Source: Pseudoscleropodium purum
Taxonomy: Eukaryota > Streptophyta > Bryopsida > Hypnales > Brachytheciaceae
Assembly: GCA_963969395.1 (NCBI GenBank)
Contig: OZ017801.1
Span: 14,389,611-14,453,610 of the forward strand
Direction: 5' to 3'
DNA length: 64,000 nucleotides
The notes below the pieces were generated by a model that was given only the letters and a program-made list of their open reading frames with translations, was not told the DNA's origin and did not search any database. Positions 23,466 through 35,516 of this stretch are shown here, piece after piece. The position numbers and the translations under genes were made by a program. Each line of letters begins with the position of its first letter. The first letter of the stretch is position 1.

Positions 23466-23498
23466 CAGTAGGAGGCAAGTCTCATTTGTCTACCACAC
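23466..23498 (+). repeat. Left terminal inverted repeat of the Tc1-like element
   Basis: Begins CAGTAGGAGG and pairs with 25,514-25,546. Starting with CA at a TA target is usual for Tc1 elements. Confidence 0.75.
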
Positions 23499-24320
23499 CA
23501 AAACTGTCTTTTGAGAAGTGGCACTCTTGCTACTTCGGAACGCTCCCAATTGTCCACCTCTTCAAATCACGAGCTCTAATTAGTAACATTAGGTAGGATT
23601 AGTAGTCTTTAAACATGTGTCATTAGGCAATTGATGAGATACTAGAAAAATCTTCATAAAAAATCAAAATTAACAAACAAGTGTCACTGCGATGGCAACT
23701 TGTATATACAACTTCTAGAAATTTGGACGCACATGGAAGTCATGCATTTGCTCATATCTAGTTGAAATTTTCTACAAATGATGCTTGTATATGCACTCAA
23801 TCAATACAAATTTTATTCAAGGAGATGTTGCATTTGTGGATCTCTAGTTCCTATTTCTCTCTTTGTTTCTCTCTTTAGGCAAATCCAAGTCTTTTGTTGT
23901 TATGTAGTTGTTTTGAAGCCTTATAAATGATAGCAAATTGAATGCAAAGGTTGGCTTTTGTGTCTTCAAGTGGAGTTTGCAAATTTTGGAGTGCTTGAAT
24001 CACACAGAGGTAAGCATGCTTGCATCATTTGGAGATTTTCAAATTGAAAGTGTTAATTCATTTCTTGAATGGTACAAGATTAGACCAATTTCAGTCTATG
24101 TGCATATTGGTACTTGCATTATTGATGGTTAGAATTCGAAATGCATTTATTGAAGATGATTTGGCAATCCATTGGCCTAATTTTTGGTAAACAGACCATG
24201 TTTTATAATACCTGTCTTGATAACATTGTAGTATGATGTTCTTTGCAAGTCATACATATTTTTTATTTGACTAGGTTCATTTGCATTTTCAAGTGTGTTA
24301 ATTGTATTGATTGTGTGGAA

Positions 24321-25340
24321 ATGGTAGGTCATTGTTTGAGCATAGAGGAAAAAGGTGTCATAGTTGGCATGAGTCGTTTAGGGATGTCACAATGTAGCAT
24401 TGAAGCAAAGTTAGGCATGCCATGTTCCACTATTGAATATGTATTGAAGAAATTCAACAATTATAGAATAGTGGTCACTCGTAAGGTTGTACGTCAACGT
24501 TGCAAACTAACCAACTGAGGTAGAAAGGAATTAGGACGTATTCTTACACAGACTAGACACATTCCTCTTGTCTCCATTATAGAAAAGATGACCAAGAAAG
24601 TTTGTGTGTGCACATTATGGAAGGAAATTAAATATATAGGATTTCGTAACCATATTGTAGCTAAGAAGCCATTTCTTAATGACAAGCACAAGGCTAATAG
24701 ATTGGCATTTGCCCCAAAATATCAAACTTGGAAAGTGTCAGATTGGATGAATGTGATATGGACAAATGAAGCTTCATTTGAGATAGGCAAAAATTTCCAA
24801 CGAGTGAAGGTTTGACGATGACTGTATGAACGTTATTCATGGAATTGCTTGGCACCCATTTTCAAATCTAACAACACATCCGTCATGATTTTGGATGCTT
24901 TTATAGGTTATGACAAGTGCCCCATTGTTGTTATGCCATCGGATAAGTAGACAAGTGCTAATTTTGTTGATGTTGTATATGAGGGTCAATTAAGTGGCTT
25001 TTTCTACATGCATGATGATCCTCAAAGTATTTTCCTTATGGAGGATGGTGCCCCAGTGCATTGTAGCAACTTACCCAAACAATGGCGAGAAGCTCATAAG
25101 ATTAGAAAGATTACATGGCTTGTAAACTCATCGGACTTGAATTCCATTGAGAATGTATGGATGATTCTAAAGGACTTTGTACAAAAAGAAACCAAGCCAA
25201 GCAGCAAAAATGAATTGATCAAAAGCATTGAGTGGGCATGGAAAGTTATATCCATGGAAACTCTTGAAATTTTCCTTACTAGCATGCTTCCCCGGATGAA
25301 GGTTGTAATTAATGCAAAGGGTGGTAGTATTAGATGGTAG
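24321..25340 (+). pseudogene. Tc1-like DDE transposase, interrupted by four stop codons
   Basis: One phase spans the gene: an N-terminal helix-turn-helix (SIEEKGVIVGMSRLGMSQCS), then the DDE_3 catalytic core with IWTNEASFE (first acidic position; Asp expected where Asn-Glu stands), MEDGAPVH (Asp) and NSSDLNSIENVW (Glu), with exactly 34 residues between the last two (DD34E). About 340 codons is the normal length. Stops lie at 24,516-24,518, 24,813-24,815, 24,819-24,821 and 24,948-24,950, with no frameshift, so decay was by substitution. The C-terminal MLPRMKVVINAKGG is also typical. The first catalytic motif reads TNEAS rather than TDES, so the first Asp is probably lost. Start chosen at MVGHCLSIEEK; an earlier in-frame ATG is at 24,243. 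Confidence 0.85.
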
Positions 25341-25513
25341 ACAGTGTGTCACAAAATGTCCTATTTTTATAATTTTTTTGACTATTTCAATGTATGCCAT
25401 GAAACTAGACTTCATTATCTTCCAAACCTAATTAACAATTTGCAATTCCATGAATTTTTGAGCCTTTGGTGTCATTTCCAAGTTACAGGTTCATTGTTGA
25501 ATGTCAGCTTTAG

Positions 25514-25546
25514 CAGGGGTGGACAAATGAGACTTGCCTCCTATTG
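25514..25546 (-). repeat. Right terminal inverted repeat of the Tc1-like element
   Basis: Reverse complement of the left end with a single mismatch in the outer 20 bases. Confidence 0.75.
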
Positions 25547-25548
25547 TG

Positions 25549-25952
25549 CAATCAATTACAGTGAAAAAAACAATTTTGGTCTAGTCAATTTTCTTGGATG
25601 TTACTACTGTAGCTACTCAGTGCTTCATAATTTTGTGCAAAGTTGTGAATCAACTTATGGAGGAATGGGATGGAAAGAAAAATTGCAAAAACGAAGATCT
25701 TATGGCTAAATTTGTCTCACTAGCCACTCCATGTCCCATTTATCTTCTATAAAAATACAAAAATGTCACTTCTGCATGAATTTGTTTCCATCAAAATAGA
25801 TTAAAATGTGAAAAAACTAAATTAGGGGTGCAAAGGGGTGAAAAGTGAAGTGGAAACTTTAAACCCCTCAACTATTGATTATAGACAAAGTAATTGATTA
25901 ACTCTATATGAAATTGGTGATTTACATATAAAATCCTCATTAATTAAACCTT
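25549..25952. other. Intergenic stretch, nothing recognised
   Basis: AT-rich sequence with no gene seen. TTTAAACCCC at about 25,858 resembles the start of a TTAA element and CTAAGGGTTTAA near 26,145 could be its partner, enclosing the hairpin, but the pairing is weak. Confidence 0.4.
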
Positions 25953-26112
25953 TAAGGTAAACTACCCCATTATGGACAAAATGGGAGCAAGCCCATTGTG
26001 GGCAAAATTGTAATGGTAGTGTACATTTCAAAACTTGAATGTACACTACCATTACAATTTTGCCCACAATGGGCTTGCTCCCATTTTGTCCATAATGGGG
26101 TAGTTTACCTTA
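25953..26112. repeat. Perfect 75-bp-arm fold-back (hairpin) element
   Basis: Arms 25,953-26,027 and 26,038-26,112 are exact reverse complements over 75 bases, separated by 10 bases. The ends read TAAGGTAAACTACCCC. A TA on each side would fit a TA target duplication (Tc1/mariner-type MITE), but TA is itself palindromic. Transcribed, it would form one very long stem suited to small-RNA processing. No coding sense seen. Confidence 0.9.
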
Positions 26113-27899
26113 CATGTCTTTCTAAAGCTGCAATGAAAAATCAATCTAAGGGTTTAATGTAAAAAATAATTGTACTACAATATTTATTGCATTTTTTATT
26201 TTTTGAAATTGGTACTAATAATACAATGACTACATTTGAGTATTATTCTTAGTTGAATCAAAGAATATGAATCATCTATTTGTTCCTTGTTTGTCTTTGT
26301 AGTTTTGGGTCTCTATTTCTTCTATATTTGTTTGTGGATGCAAATGAATGAAATTCACTTTTCATCCATTATCTTTTCTAGGATGTCTCTATTGGGACCA
26401 ATTGAATACTTAATTTGCAATACTTAGAATTACACCCCAATACTATTGTGGTGGTTTTGTGATGTAGGCCATCTATTGGTTGAAGTACTAGACATCTTTG
26501 TATGTTAAAGAATGTATGTAGTGTTGGAAGTTCTTTTTAGTTGTCAATTGATAACCAATTGATTAGTAGTTGATGTCATTATTAAGGGGGGTAGAGTTAA
26601 GGATTATAGTAGCTAGTAGATAGTTTTTTAGGGTTGTGGTTGGTTATTGAAAGGCAAAGGCTAGTCTCTTGTCTCTTTTTTGGTTCTTGGTGTATTTGAG
26701 GCATGAGATGCACTTTAGTGCTAAGTTGTACATTTGTTGGTGACTTATTATTGAAGAAAGCATTAATGTGAGGAGTTTGTGGTAGTGTTTTGATAAAATG
26801 CCGAATAAAGTCAAAATTTTGAATTTGAGTTTTTGAATAGTCTTCATATTTAAATATATTATGGAGAAAGAGATATAAAGCTTCAAAGTAGAGGTGCTTA
26901 GAATCTAAGGCAACTAAAAAGAATGTAATTTTTAGCTTCAATTTTATTGAATTTTTGTGATATGGCTATGAAACTTTGAGGGTAATTTTTTATATTATCT
27001 ACTACTTTGTATCAAAAATTTGAATAGAATGGATGTAGAACTTTTGACTTATGAACAAAATACAAATAGAGTGTAGAAGCCACGAAGGGTTAGAAAGTCA
27101 ATAATAGAGAAATGTTCACAAAATTTGAATAATATCTTACAATAAAGTAATATTTGACTAGTTAATCTACATTTTGGCAAAATTTCAAGACTTTTGAAGT
27201 AATTGTCTATTATTTATGCTAGGTCAAAGCTAGCTATGATAGTTTCTAGGTTATCTTTGAAAGGATTAGAAAGTTAGTTGAGAAGAAATATTCACCAAAT
27301 CTGGAATCTCACAAGTATTTTTGATCAATTGATTTGTAGAATTTGACTCATACCATAACGAAGAGATTCTTCCATTTATTCTTTAAAGGGGCAAAAGTAC
27401 AACGACGCTAGCATATGAGCGTATGAGCGTGAGCCTATGAGCGGTGAGCAGGGATTGTGTGAGCCTAAAGCCTAGAAATTTAGAACATAATGTAATTTCT
27501 AAATTTTTTTGGTTTCAATACTTAAAAGACTAATGTTTTTCATTTAAATTTATTATATTTAGAAAATATGACCTATTACCATGGAACCAATGACCGTGGA
27601 CTTTAGATCTTGAAGCCTGGGAAGGTGCTATTACATGTTTCAAAATTTATATCAAGTTCCAAAAGGTCGTCCTAGGGTGGTTTGATTAAGTGAGAGTACA
27701 AATAATTTAGAGGTAATTTTAAGGATTAGAGAAAGACAAATTCAATGAAAATATCATAGGATGTAGAATATTTTGTACATAATAAAATATTCTTACATGA
27801 TAGCAAGGAATACATATTGGAATATGAATATAAGATTTTGCTACTCAAATTTGGAGATTTTGAAGATAATATATCGGTACTACGCATCTACTTTATATC
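26113..27899. other. Intergenic stretch with a TATGAGC motif cluster
   Basis: No gene recognised. At 27,408-27,450 several TATGAGCG/GTGAGCC units follow one another; related units lie at 11,350 and 35,270-35,330 (other orientation), suggesting ends of a dispersed repeat. Confidence 0.4.
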
Positions 27900-28370
27900 A
27901 TGCTAATACTTGACTGTCAATTAACTTCCTCATTTGTACATCTTAGTGATTTTAACAACAACAAACACTTGCTCAGCTTCATCCAAACTAAAAATAAGAG
28001 CGTAGATGAATGTATTTGTCTCATAATCTACTTTGTAGAAGTAATGAAAGATGTAAACAAGGTATTTGCAGGTTTTGTAAATGCCACACTTTCTAATGGA
28101 AGTCCCATTCATACTTCTATAATGAAGACAAATATGAAATAGAAAATTGCAAAGTGTGATGTTATGGACCTTTTGGTTAAGGTCAATCCTAGACAAAAGC
28201 ATAATAATAGCACTAAGTCTAAGGCAAAAAAGGAAGTTCACCTTAATCATATTTGCGATAACATTCCTTGCACTTTTCTATTGATTTTGGTGACTTTCAA
28301 TAGGTGCCTTATTGCCTTGATGAACTTGCTTTCCATTTTAAATGGAGGAGATTCTTTAAGTATGTTCTAG
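27900..28370 (+). pseudogene. Possible decayed reading frame, unrecognised
   Basis: One phase is open for about 157 codons with a single TAG (28,140-28,142). The translation looks protein-like (a basic stretch RQKHNNSTKSKAKKEV followed by a hydrophobic one), but no family was recognised and long ORFs can arise by chance. Confidence 0.2.
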
Positions 28371-30249
28371 TCAAAAATGAGCCCACAACACAAGTTCAAA
28401 TATCCAAGACAAAGTGATTAAATGTCAAGGAGACATCAAATTAGTAGACTGTAGGCAAAATCCAATTTTTTGAAAGCTTAATGATTTTGATACAAGTAAG
28501 ATTGGTATGAATAAGAACATGCTAGACCTTGGAGATCTCAAGTTGGATAAGAATATGAAAAATCTTAGGTTCCATGACATATCATGCAATTTGGTTTGTA
28601 CAAAACCAAAAATTGACTTAGTTGGAATTGATGTGTCCTTATTCTTATGCTTCTATCCTTTGTAAGTAGAGTACAATGGATTTTTCATGCCTAACAATCC
28701 ATATCTTGCATTTGGTATGTATGCACTTTTGAATGGTATGATATTGTTTCCTTAAGTTGTATGAAATTTTCACTATATGTCATTTCAATGTATTGTTATT
28801 TGTTTCCACTATAGATCAAGTACATGGCATGACCATATTAAATTCTTCAAATATACAATCAGGAGATGCATTCTAGCAATGATCAATTTAGTTTAAATCC
28901 AAAGATGAAAGAAGTTAACTTTCTTGGATTGATGAAAATCACCTTCAAAATTGATCAGAAGATCCAATTTATTTTTGCTAGACTTGAATACCTCTTTTGT
29001 TTCTAAATGTGGAATTTGAGTGTAGATGTCTTCTGTTCTAAGCATCTCACTAAGGACATTTGCAATTTTCTTTCCATTTCTATATGCCATAATTCTCTTC
29101 AATTACAAACCCTTTTTAGAGGGACCTTTTCTAAAAGGGCCCTCACAAAGGTAAGCCATATAGTCGGTCATGTGTATGAAGACTCAAACCCACTCATCAC
29201 ATGTGGCAACTCATATATTAGATGATCTATATTTTTTTTAAAGTTTGCATTCATTTGTAATACATTGTTTTTTTGAGGTTGGACATTGAGACATCTACTA
29301 GTTCTTCTATTCTCAATTTTTGCAAAGATGATGAATAAAGTCATTATTCAAATAATTTATAATTTAGAGTTTAAGTTAGAAAAGAGGAAGAAAAAAAGAT
29401 GTTAAAGGTAATATTGTTTCTATGAATCCACCCTACTAGCGTATTGAAAGTATCAAAATGTGATTCAATCCCCCAATAAGTTCATGAATTGCCAGTTTTA
29501 ATGCAACATTAGAAGAACACTACCAAGCTTTGATTTCTAAATATATCTTGTTTACTTCAAACATTTATATTATATACTATTTGTAGAGTCAGATATATTG
29601 GTTTAAGAATTTTTTGTTGATTAGCTTCTTTGTGAGCTTGTACATGTTTGTTGCCCAATGGAACAAGAAAGTCCTTTCATAGTCTACCATTGGAACAAAT
29701 GAATCCTTTGACCTATATACAATGTGAATTGTATTAAAGTTAGTTGTCTTTAGCACATGAATCCTTTGAAGGTTGGATCCAACAGCCTATTTTCTACAAT
29801 GACTTATGATAATGCCAAAAATGAGCTAGCTTTCAGTATCCTAAGCAATCTACATATCACAAATAGCAATAGTCGTGACTTTGCAATAAGTAGAGTCATA
29901 AATGTGACAAATGATAGTTGTCTATGATTTCACTCTCTTCACAAGTTCAAATATGACAAAGTAGTTTTAAGGTCATCACTTGGTTGTATCTGTCTTATGA
30001 AATCAATTTCACTTCTAAGCTCATTGACAATCATTTTAAACAAATACCATATTCAGATAGCAAGTTTGCATTTATTATATTTGAAAACAAGTGCCAATTT
30101 TTTTTTCAATCTAGGACCAAACATCTAAATTTACAAAAAATTGTAAAGATGGTTTGTCAAAAATTTAAAAAATATAATAACAATTCATCTAACTATATAT
30201 TAAATATCATTTGACCATTTACTACCAAATTCTTTTTTATGGTTGAATG
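28371..30249. other. Intergenic stretch, nothing recognised
   Basis: AT-rich; short ORFs on both strands near 28,900-29,225 without recognisable similarity. Confidence 0.4.
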
Positions 30250-30870
30250 AAAGAATTACTTCATTGACATTTAATAAGATTGAAGGATTGAAAGATAGTT
30301 TTCATAATGAAACTTATTGTCTTTCATGAATCTTTAATGAGTATGGGATAATTTGAAGATGAGAGCTTGACCACTTATTGTCAAAATGAAGGAATTATGT
30401 TCAATATAAAACTTCAAACCTCATTCTAGCACAATAGAATGATTTTTTTCAAAAAAATTTCAACTAATAAAAGTTGAAAAATTAACCTCAATTTCCTTCT
30501 AAGAAATCTATTTGTGATTTTGAATCTTTATAAGAAATTTATGAACAAAATTTAGAGAGGATGTTTGGAAATGTTAAAAAAATTGTCACTTCCAAACCCT
30601 CTTTGAATTTTGTCCATAACTTTCTTTTAGAGACTTCAAATCTCAAATAGATTTTTAGAGATGAAATTTAACTTGATTTTCAAACTTTTAAGAAAAAAAT
30701 TATTCTACTATGAAAAAATGAGGTCCAAAGTTCTACGTTGAACACAATTCATGCTTTTAACTTAACTAGGTATGAGTAGTTGAGCTCCTAGTAATCCTAA
30801 TTTACATATCCCACATGGATTGTTTTACCTCCTATTATTCCACTTGTATAAAGAGCTTGTCTTCTCTCCT
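30250..30870. repeat. Fold-back dispersed repeat, copy 1 (see 51,390-52,045)
   Basis: Collinear with 51,390-52,045 (GAGTATGGGA(T/C)AATTTGAAG, CACTTGTATAAAG and others). The central ~370 bp (about 30,385-30,755) folds back on itself imperfectly, for example ACCTCATTCTAGCACAATAG against TATTCTACTATGAAAAAATG. Non-coding. Confidence 0.6.
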
Positions 30871-30904
30871 AGGGTCATTCAAAATTTGTAGCTTATGAAT
30901 CTAT

Positions 30905-32650
30905 GTGGTCAAAACTTGAAATCTTTTTGGGCCTTCTTAAACTCTAGCTTTTAATGGCTACGGTTTTGAGAATTCAAATTTTTTGGTAGTATATACAAGA
31001 ATGTGGACAAATGCTAAAAATTTGGGGCCTTCCTAAACCCCCAGCCGTTAACGGCTACGGTTTTCGAGGTTCAAATTTGTTTTAGAATATGCAAGAATGA
31101 GTCAAATGCTGAAATTTTTGGAGCCTTCCTAAACCTCCAGCTGTTAACGGCTACGGTTTTCGAGGTTCAAATTTGTTTGCAGAATATGCAAGAATTAGTC
31201 AAATGCTGAAATTCTCGAGGCCTTCCTCGACCTCCAGTCGTTAACAACCACAGTTTTGGGGATTCAAATTTATTTCCAGAATATGCAAAAATTAGTCAAA
31301 TGTTGAAATTTTTTGGGCCTTCCTAGACCTCCAACCATTAACGGCTATAGTTTTGGGGGTTCATGTTTTTTTATAGCATATGCAAGAATTTGGTCAAATG
31401 CTAAAAATTTGGGGGCCTTCCTAGACCCCCAACCATTAACGGCTACGGTTTTCGAGGTTCAAATTTAATTCATGTGTATGCAAAAATTAGTCAAATGTTG
31501 AAATTTTTTAGGCCTTTCTAGCCCCCTAGTTGTTAATGACTACGATTTTGAAGATTCAAATTTATTTGTTGTATATGCAAAAATTAGTTAAATGCTGGAA
31601 AAAAATTTGGGCCTTCCTAGACCCCCAGCCATTAATGGCTACAATTTTGGAGGTTCAAATTTATTTTTAGAATATGAAAAAATTAATTGAATGTTGTAAT
31701 TTTTGGGGCCTTCCTAGACCTCCATCCATTAACGGCTACGGTTTTGGAGATTCAAATTTGTTTGTTGTATATGCTAAAATTAGTTAAATGCTGAAATTTT
31801 TGGAGCCTTCTTAGACCCCCATCCATTAACAGCTATCGTTTTGGGGATTCAAATTTGTTTCCTATGTCTGCAAAAATTAGTCAAATGTTGAAATTTTTGA
31901 ATCCTTCTTAGACCTCAGCCGTTAACGGCTATGATTTTGGGGATTCAAATTTATTTGTTGTAAATGCTAAAATTAATTAAATGTTCAAAATTTTTTGGAC
32001 CTTCTTAGACCTCCAACCATTAATAGCTACAATTTTATAGATTCAAATTTGTTTCTTGCATATGCAAGAATTAGTCAAATGTTGAAAAATTTTAGGCCTT
32101 TGTAAACCCCAACTATTGAGAGCTATGATTTGGGGAATTCAAATTTATTTGTTGTATATGCAAAAATTAGTCAAATGTTGAAATTTTTTGGGACCTTCCT
32201 AAACCCCAACCATTAATAGCCACTATTTCAAGGATTGAAATTTACTTGCAATATATGCCAAAATTTGGTTCAAATGTTAAAAAAAATTTGCCATGTAAGT
32301 GCACAACTGTTTACGCCTACTGGCCTATGGTTTGGAGGATTCAAATTTCCTTGTAGTATATGTGAGAATTTAGTCAAATGCTAAAAAAAATTTGGGCTTC
32401 TAAGTGCACAACCATTAAAGACGCAATTTTGGAGATTTAAATTTTCTTGTAGCATATGTATGAATTTGATCAAATGCTGAAATCATATTGGTCTTCCTAG
32501 TGCACAACTATTAACAACCACAATTTTAGGGATTCTAAATTACTTACAACATATGTTAGAATTTAGTCAAATACTAAAAATTATGGGCTTTTCTAATGCA
32601 TAGCCATTAATAACTATTATATTGAATTACATGTTGTACAATACATATAT
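30905..32650 (+). repeat. Tandem array of a 97-bp unit, about 18 copies
   Basis: A TTAAC/TTAAT core marks each unit at 30951, 31048, 31144, 31241, 31338, 31436, 31533, 31632, 31729, 31826, 31922, 32020, 32115, 32213, 32310, 32414, 32511 and 32607: steps of 95-99 bp with one of 104. The unit holds GGCCTTCCTAGACC, the palindrome-like GCCGTTAACGGC, TACGGTTTTGGGGATTCAAA and AATTAGTCAAATGCTG. Copies in the middle are best kept and both edges are diverged, as in satellites evolving by unequal exchange. No ORF. Confidence 0.95.
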
Positions 32651-32652
32651 AC

Positions 32653-34230
32653 AATCTGGATTTTTTTAATCTTGATTTAAACATGATTTCAAAGATGTTG
32701 ACACAAAAAGATCTACAAGCATAGAGATTAGATGCTATACTTCAACTTCTTTCTAAAGATCAATTAGAGTTACATGACATTTTGAAGGAGACTATGAACA
32801 CTTCTTCTTGTCTTGAGGAGTTGAGGTATAGATTAAGAACATAATCAAAAATCAATATTTTATAATGTTATATGATTTCTTTACCAATTGTTAGGCCTAT
32901 TTTGAAGAATGATGCCATGAATCTAGTTGCATATTTTGTTACTTATGGTTATATGGAAAGAAATGGAGTTTTCTATATGGCTTTAGAGAATAATGAAGGA
33001 AAAATAGTAGATGTTACAAATGATATTGATTATTGAAATGTAAAGTGCCAACTAGGTGTAGGCAAATGTTGCATTTAACAAAAAATTGAAAAATGATAAA
33101 AATCTCAAAGTTTTCTTTAGCAAGATATTTATGTTGTGGGATAGCAACTATCGTCTGCAAGCATCGTTGCCTATTATCAATCCTAATTATGTAGATGACT
33201 TCATGTGGGCATGTGGCATTATATTATTGAAAGTATTGATTAGGAGATCAAGAAGTACATTGCAACTATATTGGCAGCATTACATAATGTCAATTGGTAA
33301 TTCTTTATATTTCATTATCATTTTTTATTTCTTTTCATTTCTTAGTCTTTCAAGCTTGTTTGGTTTGAACCATTACAATTGTCTTTATTTTACCTAGTTT
33401 TGTTTGATGTTCAATTCACATATTTTAATACAATAAATCTTGTTTTGCCATGAGAAACCAAAATTTTCATATTTCTATAAATCTCATTCGCAAACTTCAT
33501 CTCATTCAAAGTGTTGCTAGGCAACCGTTCTCATATTTTGAAAAATTTATCTCCAAAGAGGATCTTACTATAGTTGAAGCCAAACAAAAGTCCAATTAAA
33601 AAATTTAGTTCACTTTGACCTTTGAAGCTCTAAATGGAGTCATATTTTAAGATTCATTTCTAAAGTTTTATTTTCTATTTCATTTTTTTTTTGTTATTAT
33701 TGTTAATTTAAATTGATATTATGTTGCTCTATTATATATTAGAATACTTGTTATCATGTGCAATTTTGTTTATTCTTATATGTCATTTACTTCGTACAAC
33801 AAGAATTGAAGAATGTTTCTACTATAACTTAAGAAATTTTGTGAAAAGTATTACTATCCATCAAATTAGACTCCAAGTGCAATTGATGAATGGGTCTCCA
33901 AAGTTGTTGACAAGGAGAAGGTAACTTTTCATTCATAATTAAAGAAGTAGCTCTCTATTGCATATCCTAAATACATCACAATTTTCTTGGAGCTAATGAA
34001 GTGTCACTATGAAACTCATGATGAAAGTTTAGACATGACTGAAGAGAAGCTTTGAATGTTGGCAACTTCAACAATGAACACTTTTTTTAAAATCAAGTGG
34101 CTAGAGATGTAAATAAGTTTCTTACTTTTTGTGAAGCTTTCAAATTTTCTAAAGCAAAATTCAATGATATTGACTTTTCTAAGTGGCTTCATAAAGCTAA
34201 ATGATTAGTGGTCTCAAGTGAGTACTTCTC
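32653..34230 (+). pseudogene. Decayed multi-exon gene of unknown function
   Basis: Several stretches read as protein and are joined by plausible introns. Exon 1 (32,653-32,825) encodes LSKDQLELHDILKETMNTS and ends at GAG|GTATAG; an intron of 69 bp ends TTGTTAG at 32,894; exon 2 (from 32,895) continues the frame exactly with NDAMNLVAYFVTYGYMERNG. Further coding-like pieces follow: IDEWVSKVVDKEK before a GTAACT donor (33,921), FLELMKCHYETHDESLDM (near 33,990), and FCEAFKFSKAKFNDIDFSKW (34,129-34,188) before GTGAGT. In-frame stops (32,722-32,724; 33,034-33,036; others) and frame changes show it is dead. I do not recognise the family. It starts directly after the 97-bp array. Confidence 0.4.
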
Positions 34231-34555
34231 TATTTTTATTATTTAAATAATAATATTTTTGAACCTTTTTATTCAATTGTTACATTATTCTAATTTAAAT
34301 TTTGTATATAGTAGTTGGCTATTGAGACAAAAAAGCCTTTTGATGTCGTGGTTGATTTAATATCTATTAACTATCTTCTAAATGGTATGGATCCTTTGCC
34401 CACTATTTTTTATTATATGCATATTGTTGTGGGATACTACATTCTTTCGTAAATCATCAGTCTTGAATCACATTCTATCACTAAACTTTATAAAATTCCA
34501 CAAAGTAGAGTTTAATTTGGAATTAAATCAAACTACTACTATTGAAATTAATTAT

Positions 34556-34556
34556 G

Positions 34557-34588
<32 letters not shown>
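34556..34588. repeat. (TA)n(GA)n microsatellite
   Basis: TA repeat passing into a GA repeat of about ten units. Confidence 0.95.
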
Positions 34589-34599
34589 TTATTATTATT

Positions 34600-35516
34600 T
34601 TTAGAAAAAATAAAATAGAAAAAAGACAATTAAAAAAAAAGGAGATTGATTAAAAAATGATTGTTTAGGTCATTTAGGGTTAGTAAATTTATTTGGTGTA
34701 TAACATATGACTACTATATCTATTTTAAATATTCAATGTCTAAGATATTTTTGTTTTTATTTTCAAATATAGTAATAAAAATAAAATAAAATAGGTGGAC
34801 CATTTTCATCCTTTAAATTTATATAAAGATCTATAATAAAGACTACATTTATCACTTAATCATTCAAAAGTATTATTTATGATTTAGTGTTTATAATGTT
34901 TAGAGCCTTTGCTTATCACCATATTATATTTAGCCTTTACGACCCATACTTGTTGGTCCTTCTATTTTAGACTTCATAAATGTCATTTTTATGTTGTTGG
35001 TATGATGTATCCCAATTTTATATTTAGAACTTTGTAGTGAGACATCTTAAACCATTACATCTATTTTTATCATGTACTTGCTTACAAACTCTATCTATTT
35101 TGATTATATCTTAATTTTGGAAATAAATTTGTCCAATTTTTTGGTACAAAATTGCATAGTAGCATATTCATTTGTTGTTCATTTGGATTGGAAATCCTTA
35201 TTTCTAATTCCACAATCATAGGTTCTTGATGGATATACAAATTCTAAATGGAACAAAAAAATGTAGATTCATAGGCTCACACACTCATAGGCTCATGCTC
35301 ACAAGCTCACATACTAGCATCCCTGGGCAAAGGTGGGCCAAAATTGGTCCAAATTTGACGTTTGGGCCTTCATTTTAGTAATGCATTTTTCCATATCCTT
35401 CATAGCCTTTTTGGCACTATCACTCTAACTTCTAGATTTAGACTCCTTACAATGTGTGAAGATTTGTTGTGACGGGACTTTTCTCAGATCACTTTTTTGA
35501 TATGAGAGTGAGAGAT
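34600..35516. other. Intergenic stretch with a CTCATAGGCTCACA motif cluster
   Basis: No gene recognised. At 35,268-35,325, units such as CATAGGCTCACACACT and CATGCTCACAAGCTCACA are the reverse complement of the TATGAGC units at 27,408-27,450. Confidence 0.4.

Larger units (their letters stand above)
23466..25546 (+). mobile_element. Tc1-like DNA transposon (Tc1/mariner superfamily), decayed
   Basis: Left end CAGTAGGAGGCAAGTCTCAT (23,466-23,485) matches, with one difference, the reverse complement of the right end (25,527-25,546); similarity continues inward about 10 bases. TA precedes the left end (23,464-23,465); the right flank reads TG (25,547-25,548), one base off a TA duplication. Between them lies a Tc1-type transposase gene in one phase (24,321-25,340). 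At 2,081 bp the element is longer than typical Tc1, mainly through ~850 bp before the transposase. Confidence 0.8.

Noticed and set aside
25865..26155. TTAA element enclosing the perfect hairpin (TTTAAACCCC ... GGGTTTAA)
   Set aside because: End similarity is weak and the interior has no family match; kept only as a remark.
28893..29225. Overlapping ORFs on both strands
   Set aside because: Neither gives a recognisable protein; likely chance.
30905..32650. CRISPR-like array
   Set aside because: Units are contiguous and diverged along their whole length, with no repeat-spacer alternation, and the genome is eukaryotic.
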